This document shows, piece by piece, positions 8,874 to 16,971 of a DNA stretch of 64,000 bases; the stretch's first letter is position 1; every line of letters begins with the position of its first letter. The DNA is from a candidate division LCP-89 bacterium B3_LCP (GTDB lineage Bacteria > Electryoneota > B3-LCP): the NCBI GenBank assembly GCA_005223185.1, contig NJBN01000009.1:1-64000 (forward strand), given 5' to 3'. The position numbers and the translations under genes were made by a program. The notes beneath the pieces were generated by a model that was given only the letters and a program-made list of their open reading frames with translations, was not told where the DNA came from and ran no database searches.

Positions 8874-9323
8874 TTAGTTTCCGATGAGCTCTGTGACCTT
8901 CGCCACGACTTCTTCAGGTTCTATGGGCTTGTCGATAAACATTTCGGGTCTGACAAGCTCATCCTCTTGCATCGTCTTTATGGTCTCGCGTAATTTTTCC
9001 CGCAAACTATCATAAGGTCTCTCGAGAGTATCTTCACTCTGGGTATCAAGGTCCTCCAGGGTTTCCGCTACGCCTGTCAACATGATCACTTTCAGATCCT
9101 TGAATCTTTCATCCTTACGAATCTGTTTATAGAGCACAAATCCTGATTTCTTAGGCATCATTATATCCAGGATAAGCAGATCCGGATTCTCACTCTTAAT
9201 TTTCTCTATCCCTTCTACGCCATCGTACGCCCCAATCGGTTCGTAGCCATTCTCCTGCAAAGCTACTGAAAGAAATTTTACCGTATTCACATCATCATCA
9301 ACTATGAGAACTTTTTTCGCCAT
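8874..9323 (-). CDS. Single-domain response regulator with a long insertion
   Basis: Receiver (REC) domain protein of 149 residues with no output domain. The acidic pair is in VLIVDDD (D9-D11), the phospho-acceptor is D53 in LLILDIMMP, the Thr is in VIMLTG and the Lys is in FIDKPIEPEE. Between the Thr and the Lys strands there is an extra acidic, helical-looking stretch of about 35 residues (LEDLDTQSEDTLERPYDSL and following), longer than in CheY. It overlaps the upstream kinase gene by 26 bases, so the two form a pair. With no DNA-binding domain it probably acts by protein contact or in a phosphorelay. It ends the qmo-dsr operon just before the terminator at 8774-8810. Confidence 0.88.
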   Translation of the reverse strand: MAKKVLIVDDDVNTVKFLSVALQENGYEPIGAYDGVEGIEKIKSENPDLLILDIMMPKKSGFVLYKQIRKDERFKDLKVIMLTGVAETLEDLDTQSEDTLERPYDSLREKLRETIKTMQEDELVRPEMFIDKPIEPEEVVAKVTELIGN

Positions 9324-10776
9324 CTATCTTCTCCTCGTTTATTTTAGTCTTATTTATGGGAAGCGTGATACGAAATACTGTACCACAGTTTGGTTTTGAA
9401 TCTACCTCGATCTCTCCGTTATGAGCCTCTATCATTCTCGAAGTAATCGACAAGCCCAAGCCCGTACCGGTCCTGGTTTTTGTGCTGAAGAAAGGGGTAA
9501 AAATGTTCTTCTTCACCTCTTTAGGCATTCCGCAGCCGTTGTCTTCGATCTCGATAACTGCTTTCTGACCGTCATGGTCCAGGTATGCGCTTAATACGAT
9601 TTCAGGCGTCTCTCCGTCCAGAAATTCTTTCAGAACGCAGGCGTCCAGAGCATTGGACACTATGTCCATCACCGCTGAATGTATCATCCTGGCATCGCAT
9701 AATACGGGAGGTAATTCGGAGGATAAATCCTGCCTGAATTGCACTCCTTTATCTTTCGCTGTCTGTTTTATTACGTTATCTATTTCAGAAAATATCTTAG
9801 ACAGTTTTACCTGTTCGAATTTGGGCTTCCATTCCTTCACGTACTTGAGCATGTGCATCGACATGTCAGTCAGACACGTGATCCCTTCCTGAACGATATC
9901 CCACCCCTCTTTGAGCATCTGTTGGTCATCCTTTGACAAACCGAGTCTGACCATGTAGGCGCCGCCCTTACAAGCATTCAGCATGTTTTTCATAGAATGT
10001 TGAATCCCCGTGAAGACCTGTCCGATAGCAGCATAACGCTGAGAATGAAGCAGTTGATCCTGCAGATGTTTCTCCGCAGTGATGTCCTTGCTGATCCCAA
10101 TAGTGCCAATTACCTTGCCCGTTGGATCCCGCAGCCGTGAGATGGTATTCAGCACGTCTCTGACATCTCCGTTCTTCGTCCTGAACTGCGTCTCATAGTT
10201 CATCACATTGTCAGTCGGTCCCATCTTCTGGAGCGCCACTTCTCTGTCATGAGGATCAACGAAGAGCATTTCGATTGGTTTCCCAATCACATCCTGCCGC
10301 TGGTAGCCTAAGGCGGTTTCCGCTCCCTTGTTAATAGTCAGAATCTTGCCTTCAGGGCTAACTGTTATGATGATGTCCGCAGTACTCTCTAAGATGCCCT
10401 CTAAGAAATCCTTGTTTTTTCGCAGCTCTGCCTGGGATGACGCAAGCATAGAAGCCATATTATTGAATGAAGAGGCTAACGTGTTAAATTCATTTCTCTC
10501 GTCTTCATTCAACTGCGAATCGAATTCATTTTCAGCCAGTTTATTCATACTATTAGCCAATTTACGAACAGGTTGTTTGATGAAGAAATATACAAAGAAC
10601 CAGGCGGCTCCGCAACTAAGTATAATGGCAATTGCTATGGTGAAAAAGGTCTGCAGACTCCATTTGGAAACTGGATCTTCTCTTACACCCAAGAGGGCAT
10701 CTACCAGCAGAACGAGCAAGCTGATAATTATGAAGACAAAGCTCAGTTTCCAGAAGATGGGGATTCGTTTCAACAT
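9298..10776 (-). CDS. Membrane PAS sensor histidine kinase
   Basis: 492-residue sensor kinase. Two N-terminal membrane helices (about 9-30 and 42-66) enclose only a short loop, followed by a HAMP-like linker (KQPVRKLANSMNKLAENEFDS), a PAS/PAC domain (about 122-237, ending in the GISKDITAEK motif), a phospho-accepting region with H260 in GIQHSMKN, and a HATPase domain with SNALDA, EDNGCGMP, FSTKTRTGTGLGLS and CGTVFRITLP. The near absence of a periplasmic domain suggests sensing in the membrane or by PAS rather than of an external ligand. It sits 77 bases after dsrP on the same strand and is probably co-transcribed, so it may sense the state of the Qmo/Dsr redox system (inference). Confidence 0.9.
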   Translation of the reverse strand: MLKRIPIFWKLSFVFIIISLLVLLVDALLGVREDPVSKWSLQTFFTIAIAIILSCGAAWFFVYFFIKQPVRKLANSMNKLAENEFDSQLNEDERNEFNTLASSFNNMASMLASSQAELRKNKDFLEGILESTADIIITVSPEGKILTINKGAETALGYQRQDVIGKPIEMLFVDPHDREVALQKMGPTDNVMNYETQFRTKNGDVRDVLNTISRLRDPTGKVIGTIGISKDITAEKHLQDQLLHSQRYAAIGQVFTGIQHSMKNMLNACKGGAYMVRLGLSKDDQQMLKEGWDIVQEGITCLTDMSMHMLKYVKEWKPKFEQVKLSKIFSEIDNVIKQTAKDKGVQFRQDLSSELPPVLCDARMIHSAVMDIVSNALDACVLKEFLDGETPEIVLSAYLDHDGQKAVIEIEDNGCGMPKEVKKNIFTPFFSTKTRTGTGLGLSITSRMIEAHNGEIEVDSKPNCGTVFRITLPINKTKINEEKIDGEKSSHS

Positions 10777-10853
10777 AAACAGCGTGCATTAATAAGTTTA
10801 TGTAATGAATGAGAGATTAGCTTTGTGTTCAAATCAGATATCTGCCTTCAGCG

Positions 10854-12065
10854 TCATAACTTCTTACGACTGGTCGATTCGGGGCAAGGATGGAGAGCCC
10901 GCGCTTCTGTTGGAAGTAATTTCATATATCTTAATCCCCAGCCAAACATGAACCCTATGACCCCAAATACTCCTAAAGCCTGCAGCACTTCCAGGAAACT
11001 GATAGAATAACTGGCAATTCCTTCCTCGATGGCTGAATGTGTTATCTCCATACCCGGGAAAATCTCTGGCGGATGGGTTAAACCCGGAATAACGATTACA
11101 TATCTTTCACACAATACACCGAAGATCACCAGGCTGGATGCTAATACAATCCATTTAACCGATTTGCCCGTTTTTTTTCTGAAAAGAATCACAATGGGAA
11201 TAACTAAGCCGATCAATATCAGCCCAATCCAGAAGAGTAAGCTGTGAATGCCTCCAAAGAGATAGTAAACAGCCGCGTGGCGTAATTCAATCACGTAAGC
11301 CCGGTATGAATTCTCCACGGCTATGAAATACAAAACCACGATAACGCAGATTGCCAGAAATCGACCAAGCCATACTATTAGTTCGTCATCCAGTCGCCGA
11401 TTGGTTAATTTGAATAGCCCCACTATCATGATAATCATTAGCGCCGTACCAGACGCCATAGCAGCCGCAACGAAACTTGCTGGTAATAACGGAGATTCAT
11501 AGAGCATTCTGGCGCCAAAACCAAAAATAGCTCCGGTGCCGCTATGAACGCAGAAAGCCCATCCAAACGCCAGAGTTGCAACTACTGTCGTCAACTTTTT
11601 CCTCTCGGTGAACAGCGCCCAGAGGTAAACTACACAAATCAGGATATGCCCGATATACAATATTGGATTGATTGAGAACATCGATTGCAGATTGAAATGC
11701 ACGAATGGTTGAATAAATACCCGGTCCATCCTGCCCTGGTCAGTTAGAATCGATAGAAGACCGGCGATGAGGAAGAGCATGGCTAAATAAACAGCGATTC
11801 TGGCGAAGGGTTTGTATTCCAGCTTTCCGAAGACGCCGTATAGACCCGAAATCACCAGAGATCCAGCCGACAATCCGATGTAATAGACTGCCATTACAAT
11901 CTGTAATCCCCAGGGAACGCGGCTGTACATGCCGGTAACCCACAGCCCTTTATTAATTATGTAGAACGTCGAAATCAGCCCTGTAATTGCCAGAGCTGCA
12001 AAGGCGATCATCGTCACACGGTATTCAAATGATCTTCCCTCAATGCTCTCGAACTTGATGTCCAT
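10854..12065 (-). CDS. dsrP: DsrP, NrfD-family integral membrane quinone-interacting subunit
   Basis: 403-residue protein with about ten transmembrane helices and the NrfD/PsrC-family pattern. The order DsrJ-DsrO-DsrP upstream on the same strand identifies it as the P subunit of the DsrMKJOP type rather than a polysulfide reductase PsrC. Its role is quinone reduction or oxidation coupled to the periplasmic ferredoxin DsrO. The start ATG follows AGGGG at good spacing. The C-terminal tail (LPTEARALHPCPESTSRKKL) is hydrophilic. An NrfD protein of another complex is the alternative, but the neighbours argue against it. Confidence 0.85.
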   Translation of the reverse strand: MDIKFESIEGRSFEYRVTMIAFAALAITGLISTFYIINKGLWVTGMYSRVPWGLQIVMAVYYIGLSAGSLVISGLYGVFGKLEYKPFARIAVYLAMLFLIAGLLSILTDQGRMDRVFIQPFVHFNLQSMFSINPILYIGHILICVVYLWALFTERKKLTTVVATLAFGWAFCVHSGTGAIFGFGARMLYESPLLPASFVAAAMASGTALMIIMIVGLFKLTNRRLDDELIVWLGRFLAICVIVVLYFIAVENSYRAYVIELRHAAVYYLFGGIHSLLFWIGLILIGLVIPIVILFRKKTGKSVKWIVLASSLVIFGVLCERYVIVIPGLTHPPEIFPGMEITHSAIEEGIASYSISFLEVLQALGVFGVIGFMFGWGLRYMKLLPTEARALHPCPESTSRKKL

Positions 12066-12088
12066 TTAAACCCCTTGTAATTACAGGT

Positions 12089-12829
12089 TTATAAGCCAAT
12101 ATAGTGCACTTTAGGTGCTGTACCCAGGTCTTCCTTGAGGCGCTTGACGGCATTGTTCGTGATCAGTTCGGAAACATTGCTTGCCGGATCGTTCATATCG
12201 CCTACGAATAGAGCTTCAGCGCCAACCCTCTGGCAGGCTTCCACACAGGCAGGCATTTTACCAACGTCCAGGCGATGCGCACATAAGTGACATGATTCCG
12301 CTACACCATGAGATCTCCTGGGGCGTTCTTTGTTGGGCCACTCTTCAGTGTCTTTAAAATTAAAGCACCTGGCGTTGTAAGGGCAGGCAATCATACAATA
12401 CCTGCAGCCTATGCATCGGTGGTGATCTATAATGACTATGCCGTCATCGCGTTTATATGTAGCCTGTACCGGACAGACTTGTGCGCAGGGCGGATTATCG
12501 CAGTGATTACACAGTAATATCACTGATTTTTCAGTAGTCTTGGAACCGATCTTACCCTCGATTCTGACCTTCCTGATCCAGTGTATATCCCAGCGTTCGT
12601 CCCCTGACAGAGCGACATTATTTTCATGACGGCAGGCATCCAGGCAGGCAGTGCAGTTTTCCTGGCATCTGTCGAGGTTAATGACCATACCCCACTTCCG
12701 TCCGGTTGACGGTACTTCCAATTTCATCCAGGATGCACTGGAAGACGTTAAGAACTGGAAAGCATAAGCGCTGGAGGCTGCTAATAATATTGAGCCTCCC
12801 GCTGTTTTCACAAAATCTCTTCTGTCCAT
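12089..12829 (-). CDS. dsrO: DsrO, Tat-exported periplasmic ferredoxin
   Basis: 246-residue iron-sulfur protein of the DsrO/PhsB type that links the triheme cytochrome DsrJ to the membrane subunit DsrP on the periplasmic side. A twin-arginine signal RRDFVK starts at residue 3, followed by a hydrophobic core and an Ala-rich cleavage region. Cysteine clusters for [4Fe-4S] centres include CQENCTACLDACRH, CNHCDNPPCAQVCP, CIGCRYCMIACP and CHLCAHRLDVGKMPACVEAC. It is 38 bases after dsrJ and 23 bases before dsrP. The length is near that of known DsrO. Confidence 0.88.
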   Translation of the reverse strand: MDRRDFVKTAGGSILLAASSAYAFQFLTSSSASWMKLEVPSTGRKWGMVINLDRCQENCTACLDACRHENNVALSGDERWDIHWIRKVRIEGKIGSKTTEKSVILLCNHCDNPPCAQVCPVQATYKRDDGIVIIDHHRCIGCRYCMIACPYNARCFNFKDTEEWPNKERPRRSHGVAESCHLCAHRLDVGKMPACVEACQRVGAEALFVGDMNDPASNVSELITNNAVKRLKEDLGTAPKVHYIGL

Positions 12830-12867
12830 TATCTGTCTAACCTGTTTAATGCTGATTTATTAGCCTA

Positions 12868-13242
12868 TTACGGATAGTAATGACAGTCAAAGCAATCGGG
12901 CGTCAGGCTGGTAGCATCATGGCATTTATTACAGAACCGTTCTCGGCTGGTATGACATTCCCTGCACTTGTTAAAGTTTATATCTTCTCTCTTTCCGTAT
13001 CGAACCACTTCTTCTCGAATTCCACGAAGGAGTTCCCAGTGGTGATAGCGCATGTATTCGGTATCTTTGATACAGTTTTTGTATTTTGGATCAGGTCTCT
13101 CTAAGAATAGTTGGGAACTCTGATCACCCTCAGTAGAGACCGAGGAAACAATGCTCCATACCAGCGGAAGCAAGATGAGAAGCACGATAATTACCACAGC
13201 TGCGATGCTTGCGTTTTTGCCCAATATTTCTTGAAGGTTCAT
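12868..13242 (-). CDS. dsrJ: DsrJ, membrane-anchored triheme cytochrome c
   Basis: 124-residue periplasmic cytochrome with one N-terminal membrane anchor (residues 11-33) and three CxxCH haem sites: CRECH (93-97), CNKCH (104-108) and CFDCH (117-121). The segment NCIKDTEYMRYHHWELL (from 56) matches the conserved DsrJ region before the haems. C57 occupies the position of the Cys that, in studied DsrJ, can ligate one haem (His/Cys ligation). A GGAG site precedes the ATG. It sits 21 bases after qmoC, which places the Dsr part directly behind the Qmo part in one transcript. Small but well supported by haem spacing and neighbours. Confidence 0.88.
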   Translation of the reverse strand: MNLQEILGKNASIAAVVIIVLLILLPLVWSIVSSVSTEGDQSSQLFLERPDPKYKNCIKDTEYMRYHHWELLRGIREEVVRYGKREDINFNKCRECHTSRERFCNKCHDATSLTPDCFDCHYYP

Positions 13243-13263
13243 TGATAATCTCCGTTTTAAGGT

Positions 13264-14604
13264 CTATGAACCGTTCTGGGTAGTTGCATTTCCCTGCTCA
13301 GATGCAGTTTCTTCTTCCTGCCTGGGACTATCTTCTCCATCAGAGTTAACTGTCAGATTAGCATTAACCACAGTGGATATTTCCACGTTCCTGCCTGTAT
13401 ATTCGTCATATATCAGAGCAGTAGTGCGATAGAATATATGCGCCAACTTGGAATAAGGCAGGTAAAGTATTAACCCCAGGACAAAGACTAGATGCGTAAA
13501 GTAAGCTAAGTGTCTATGGGGATCTAAGCGAACGTAATGCAGCACTTCGGTGATATATCCAGTTATTACCACAATGAGGATCGTTCCTAAGAGCAACCAG
13601 TCGAAATATTTCCCTGTGTGGGCACTCTCTTTTCCTTTATAGCGATCCATGATCATCAAGAGAATGCCTGCTAATACCGCCGCGCCGCCCAGATTTGCTA
13701 AGATTTTCCAGGGACTCCAGAAGCTGAAAGGATAGATGAAATCGCCTTGTATAAAAGGATTTATCCTGATGGTAATTATCCAGAATGTCACCAGGCTTAA
13801 TCCCGCAAAACCGAAAAGGACCAACATGTGAGACCATAGCCGCGGCGCTGATTCCGTACATTTACTGAAGTCGTCGTGGAAGATAATCTTTTTTAGTGTT
13901 ACGATGATACTGGAGAACAGGCTTTTAGCCGATGCGGGATTTTTCCGGGGGAAGGTAGTTTTCATGGCTTTCCAGAAGCGGATTGCACCGATAATTCCTG
14001 AAGCTGAAGCTAAGATACTGAAGAACATGAAGAAGCTGATCAGCAACCAGTGAGGAAACATACTGGAATAAGGATATATTATCCTTTCGCCTGTAGGTTC
14101 AATAATTCCTAAGACGTTGGCGATGGGGTCCTTCAGATATAATGCCAGGATAAGTAGCAGAGTGGGGATCGCTAAGAGGAAAATAACACTCTGAGGTTCG
14201 CTTGCCCATTTACCTAAAAAACTAGGGAAGGACCAGCGAATTACACCAGCTTGGCGGATGCCTGCCATGACGTCACCGGGCTTGACGTCACGAGGGCATT
14301 TCGCTGAACAATCATTGCACTGGTGGCAAAGCCAGACGTCCGGATCTCCCAAAAGAAGGTCTTTCATTCCCCAGGAAGCCCAGGCCATTTCCTTTCTGGG
14401 GAATGGCTCAGGATCCGGCGAAAGTTCGCAGGTTGCCGAGCAGGTTCCACACTGCATACATTTCTTATAAATGCCGGGCGTATGCTTGCCCAACATGCGG
14501 ATGAAATCCAGATCCGGTTCGATTAATAAAGGTCTGCCGTTTTTGGAAAGAACAAAAGTGGTTTTGGGGGAATCTTCCGCTGAAATGTTCGGTTTATCCT
14601 GCAT
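13264..14604 (-). CDS. qmoC: QmoC, fused HdrC-like FeS and cytochrome b membrane subunit
   Basis: 446-residue protein with an N-terminal HdrC-like domain holding two [4Fe-4S] motifs, CMQCGTCSATCELSP (about 49-63) and CHQCNDCSAKCPRDVKPGD (about 93-111), then six or so membrane helices of the HdrE/DsrM/NarI cytochrome b type with possible haem-ligand His residues. This fusion defines QmoC. Its known role in sulfate reducers is to link QmoAB to menaquinone. The C-terminal tail is acidic, low in complexity and Gln/Glu-rich. A GGGAAGG site precedes the ATG. In this operon it may also stand in for the missing DsrMK as the partner of DsrJOP (inference). Confidence 0.88.
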   Translation of the reverse strand: MQDKPNISAEDSPKTTFVLSKNGRPLLIEPDLDFIRMLGKHTPGIYKKCMQCGTCSATCELSPDPEPFPRKEMAWASWGMKDLLLGDPDVWLCHQCNDCSAKCPRDVKPGDVMAGIRQAGVIRWSFPSFLGKWASEPQSVIFLLAIPTLLLILALYLKDPIANVLGIIEPTGERIIYPYSSMFPHWLLISFFMFFSILASASGIIGAIRFWKAMKTTFPRKNPASAKSLFSSIIVTLKKIIFHDDFSKCTESAPRLWSHMLVLFGFAGLSLVTFWIITIRINPFIQGDFIYPFSFWSPWKILANLGGAAVLAGILLMIMDRYKGKESAHTGKYFDWLLLGTILIVVITGYITEVLHYVRLDPHRHLAYFTHLVFVLGLILYLPYSKLAHIFYRTTALIYDEYTGRNVEISTVVNANLTVNSDGEDSPRQEEETASEQGNATTQNGS

Positions 14605-14693
14605 AACCTTCCCGCCAGTTTTAGCTGTGGTTTATCAAATATCTATTCCCAGAATATGCTGGCAAAAGAACAGTTACCAACACAAATTTTGTA

Positions 14694-16967
14694 TCACATC
14701 CCTTTAAATGGGTTCATGCCAATATCTTCGATCAACTCCGCAAAGTTGTTGAATATCTCAGGGAGTTTATGGTACTCGGATATCTGCAATTGATGGAGTT
14801 CTACTCTCTCGTTCTCCATCTGCATCTGTTCCAGTTTTTCCCTGATGTTTTCACCGCGGGAATCGGCCAATTCGCTACCCTTAATAAAGTGGCATTGATA
14901 GTCGTCCCCATACTTGCAGCCGATCAAGATAACTCCGTCAAAACCTTCCGATATAGCATCCTTTACCCAGGCAACATTCATCGATCCCAGACATCGTACC
15001 GGAATTATCCTGATGAAGGGACTGTACTTCATGCGGTGCTGTCCCACCAGGTCCAAAGCCGGAAATGCGTCGTTTTCACAAAGAAGCGCCAAAATTCTCG
15101 GTTTCTCCTCATCCTCATCCGGTACTTCTACTGCCTTGATCATCGACGCTATGATATTAACCGAGTAATCTTTGAAGTTTACTATTCGTTCAGGACAAGC
15201 ACCCATACAGACCCCACATCTTCGGCAGCGAGTGGGCCATGGCTCAGGGGTGCCTTTAGGATCCTCGTTGAGCACTCCGAAGGGACATTCCTCAGTACAA
15301 CGTTTGCATTGAGTACAATTCTGCAAGAAGAAGTCCGGATAGGACTTATCACCTGCACGGGGATGAACCGCTTCCCCTCGTGAAGTCATTTCAATGCATT
15401 GAATTGCTTTTAATGCAGCTCCCGTTCCATCTTCTCTGCCTCCGATTCCGTCCATCGGTTGGCGGACAGATCCGGCAGGATAGATTCCGGTGCGTCTGCT
15501 TTCATAGGGGAAGCAGATGAAGTGCGAATCCGGAAAACCGTTCTGGAGTACATTCAGGTCGGGTCCCTGACGATATTCAAGGTTTAAGATCTCGGTTCCC
15601 TGGTGGTGTTTGAGCCGTTCAACAGTCTCAGCGGCTCTATCGCGTTGAATGTCAGATTCGCCCTCTGTTACAGCGACCCTTGCATCTTCCAGCGCCCTGA
15701 TGGCTTCACCATCGGCAGAATTAGGCGTCATTCCAGCAGCGAGAACAACTAAATCCACTTTAACTTGAATTTGTTCACCGGGCATGGTGTTCTTGGCAGT
15801 AACGGTAAGTTTCCCGTCGTCATCCCGTGAAACGTCGGCGACTTCTCCTCTGGTAAAGAATATTCCAGGATCTTCTTGTGTTTTGCGATAAAAATCCTCA
15901 TAGAGTCCTGGCGTTCGCATGAATTCATAGAAGATATATGCTTTGGCGTCATCGTCGCGCTCGCGCAGATATGAAGCTTGCTTCAGTGAGGTGAGACAGC
16001 ATATCGAAGAGCAGTAAGAATGGTGTTCTTTATCCCTGGATCCACCGCATTGTATGAACGCTATACTCTTTACTTCCTTACCATCAGATGGACGGGTTAT
16101 GCGATCCTGGTTCTTGACCATCTCTTCTAATTCAACGTTTCGAATGACGTCTTCAACTTTGCCATAGGGGAGAGTATCACGAGGTTCCACGGGCTTCCAG
16201 CCAGAAGCCTGGACTATGGAACCCACCCGAAATGTATGCAGTACATCACTGTCCGGCTTGCCGTTTTTGGCCGATTTAATAGATACGTCAAACAAACCGG
16301 GAGCCCCGGTAATCTTGCTTGTTACAGCCGAGGTATATATTTTGATCTGCGTATTTCCCTTAACCTCCTCTATTAATTCATCGACGCCCGTGTCCTCTAA
16401 ATCACGATATGGAGGTTTCGTGGGAATTGATTTATGCTGCTTGGCCAACCAGCCGCCCAATTGGTTAGTCTTCTCCACCAAATGGACTTTATACCCTGCC
16501 TTCGATGCTTCCAGCGCGGCCGTCAAACCGGTGATTCCACCGCCGACTACCAGGATGCTCTTATCGATGGCTTCCTCTGATTTGAAGGGTTCCACTGGTT
16601 CCATCTTCTGCAGTTTGGTTATATACATGCGGAGATAATCTTCCGCCAGCATCTGGGTGTCTTCATCGTTTGCCGGTTGACACCATACGACGTGTTCCCG
16701 CAAGGCGACCTTTTCCACCATCACATCCTGGGGAAACATATCGTCGGTATAGCAGCGCGGAGATATCCCCGCGATCAGCACTTTATTCAGCTCTTCTCTG
16801 GCGATATCTTCGTTGATAGAATCCAGGACTGGCTTCTCGCAAGAATCAATCGTTTTACAGAAGGATACTTTATACTCGTCAGTGGCTACTTTGCACAAAG
16901 CGTCAATATCAAGTGCTTCAGATATTCCATAAGCCTTGCAAATAAAGATGCCAATTTTATCTTCCAT
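14694..16967 (-). CDS. qmoB: QmoB, HdrA-like flavoprotein fused to an MvhD domain
   Basis: 757-residue cytoplasmic flavin/iron-sulfur protein. It shows an FAD site, ILVVGGGITGLTAALEASKAG (about 137-157), an HdrA-type segment with YCSSICC and FIQCGGSRD, two ferredoxin motifs CTQCKRCTEECP and CRRCGVCMGACP, and a C-terminal MvhD-like domain (LALLCENDAFPALDL to GCKYGDDYQCHF). The HdrA+MvhD fusion is diagnostic of QmoB. It starts 4 bases after qmoA. In sulfate reducers Qmo passes electrons between menaquinol and APS reductase; no aprAB is seen here, so the cytoplasmic partner is open. Confidence 0.9.
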   Translation of the reverse strand: MEDKIGIFICKAYGISEALDIDALCKVATDEYKVSFCKTIDSCEKPVLDSINEDIAREELNKVLIAGISPRCYTDDMFPQDVMVEKVALREHVVWCQPANDEDTQMLAEDYLRMYITKLQKMEPVEPFKSEEAIDKSILVVGGGITGLTAALEASKAGYKVHLVEKTNQLGGWLAKQHKSIPTKPPYRDLEDTGVDELIEEVKGNTQIKIYTSAVTSKITGAPGLFDVSIKSAKNGKPDSDVLHTFRVGSIVQASGWKPVEPRDTLPYGKVEDVIRNVELEEMVKNQDRITRPSDGKEVKSIAFIQCGGSRDKEHHSYCSSICCLTSLKQASYLRERDDDAKAYIFYEFMRTPGLYEDFYRKTQEDPGIFFTRGEVADVSRDDDGKLTVTAKNTMPGEQIQVKVDLVVLAAGMTPNSADGEAIRALEDARVAVTEGESDIQRDRAAETVERLKHHQGTEILNLEYRQGPDLNVLQNGFPDSHFICFPYESRRTGIYPAGSVRQPMDGIGGREDGTGAALKAIQCIEMTSRGEAVHPRAGDKSYPDFFLQNCTQCKRCTEECPFGVLNEDPKGTPEPWPTRCRRCGVCMGACPERIVNFKDYSVNIIASMIKAVEVPDEDEEKPRILALLCENDAFPALDLVGQHRMKYSPFIRIIPVRCLGSMNVAWVKDAISEGFDGVILIGCKYGDDYQCHFIKGSELADSRGENIREKLEQMQMENERVELHQLQISEYHKLPEIFNNFAELIEDIGMNPFKGM

Positions 16968-16971
16968 TAAA

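Noticed and set aside
10328-10792. 154-residue plus-strand open frame
   Set aside because: It is antisense to the well-supported histidine kinase gene and encodes a low-quality hydrophobic/Ser-rich sequence with no family features.
13264-14604. qmoC read as dsrM or dsrK
   Set aside because: It is a fusion of a two-cluster HdrC-like domain with a cytochrome b domain and lacks the DsrK CCG catalytic domain.
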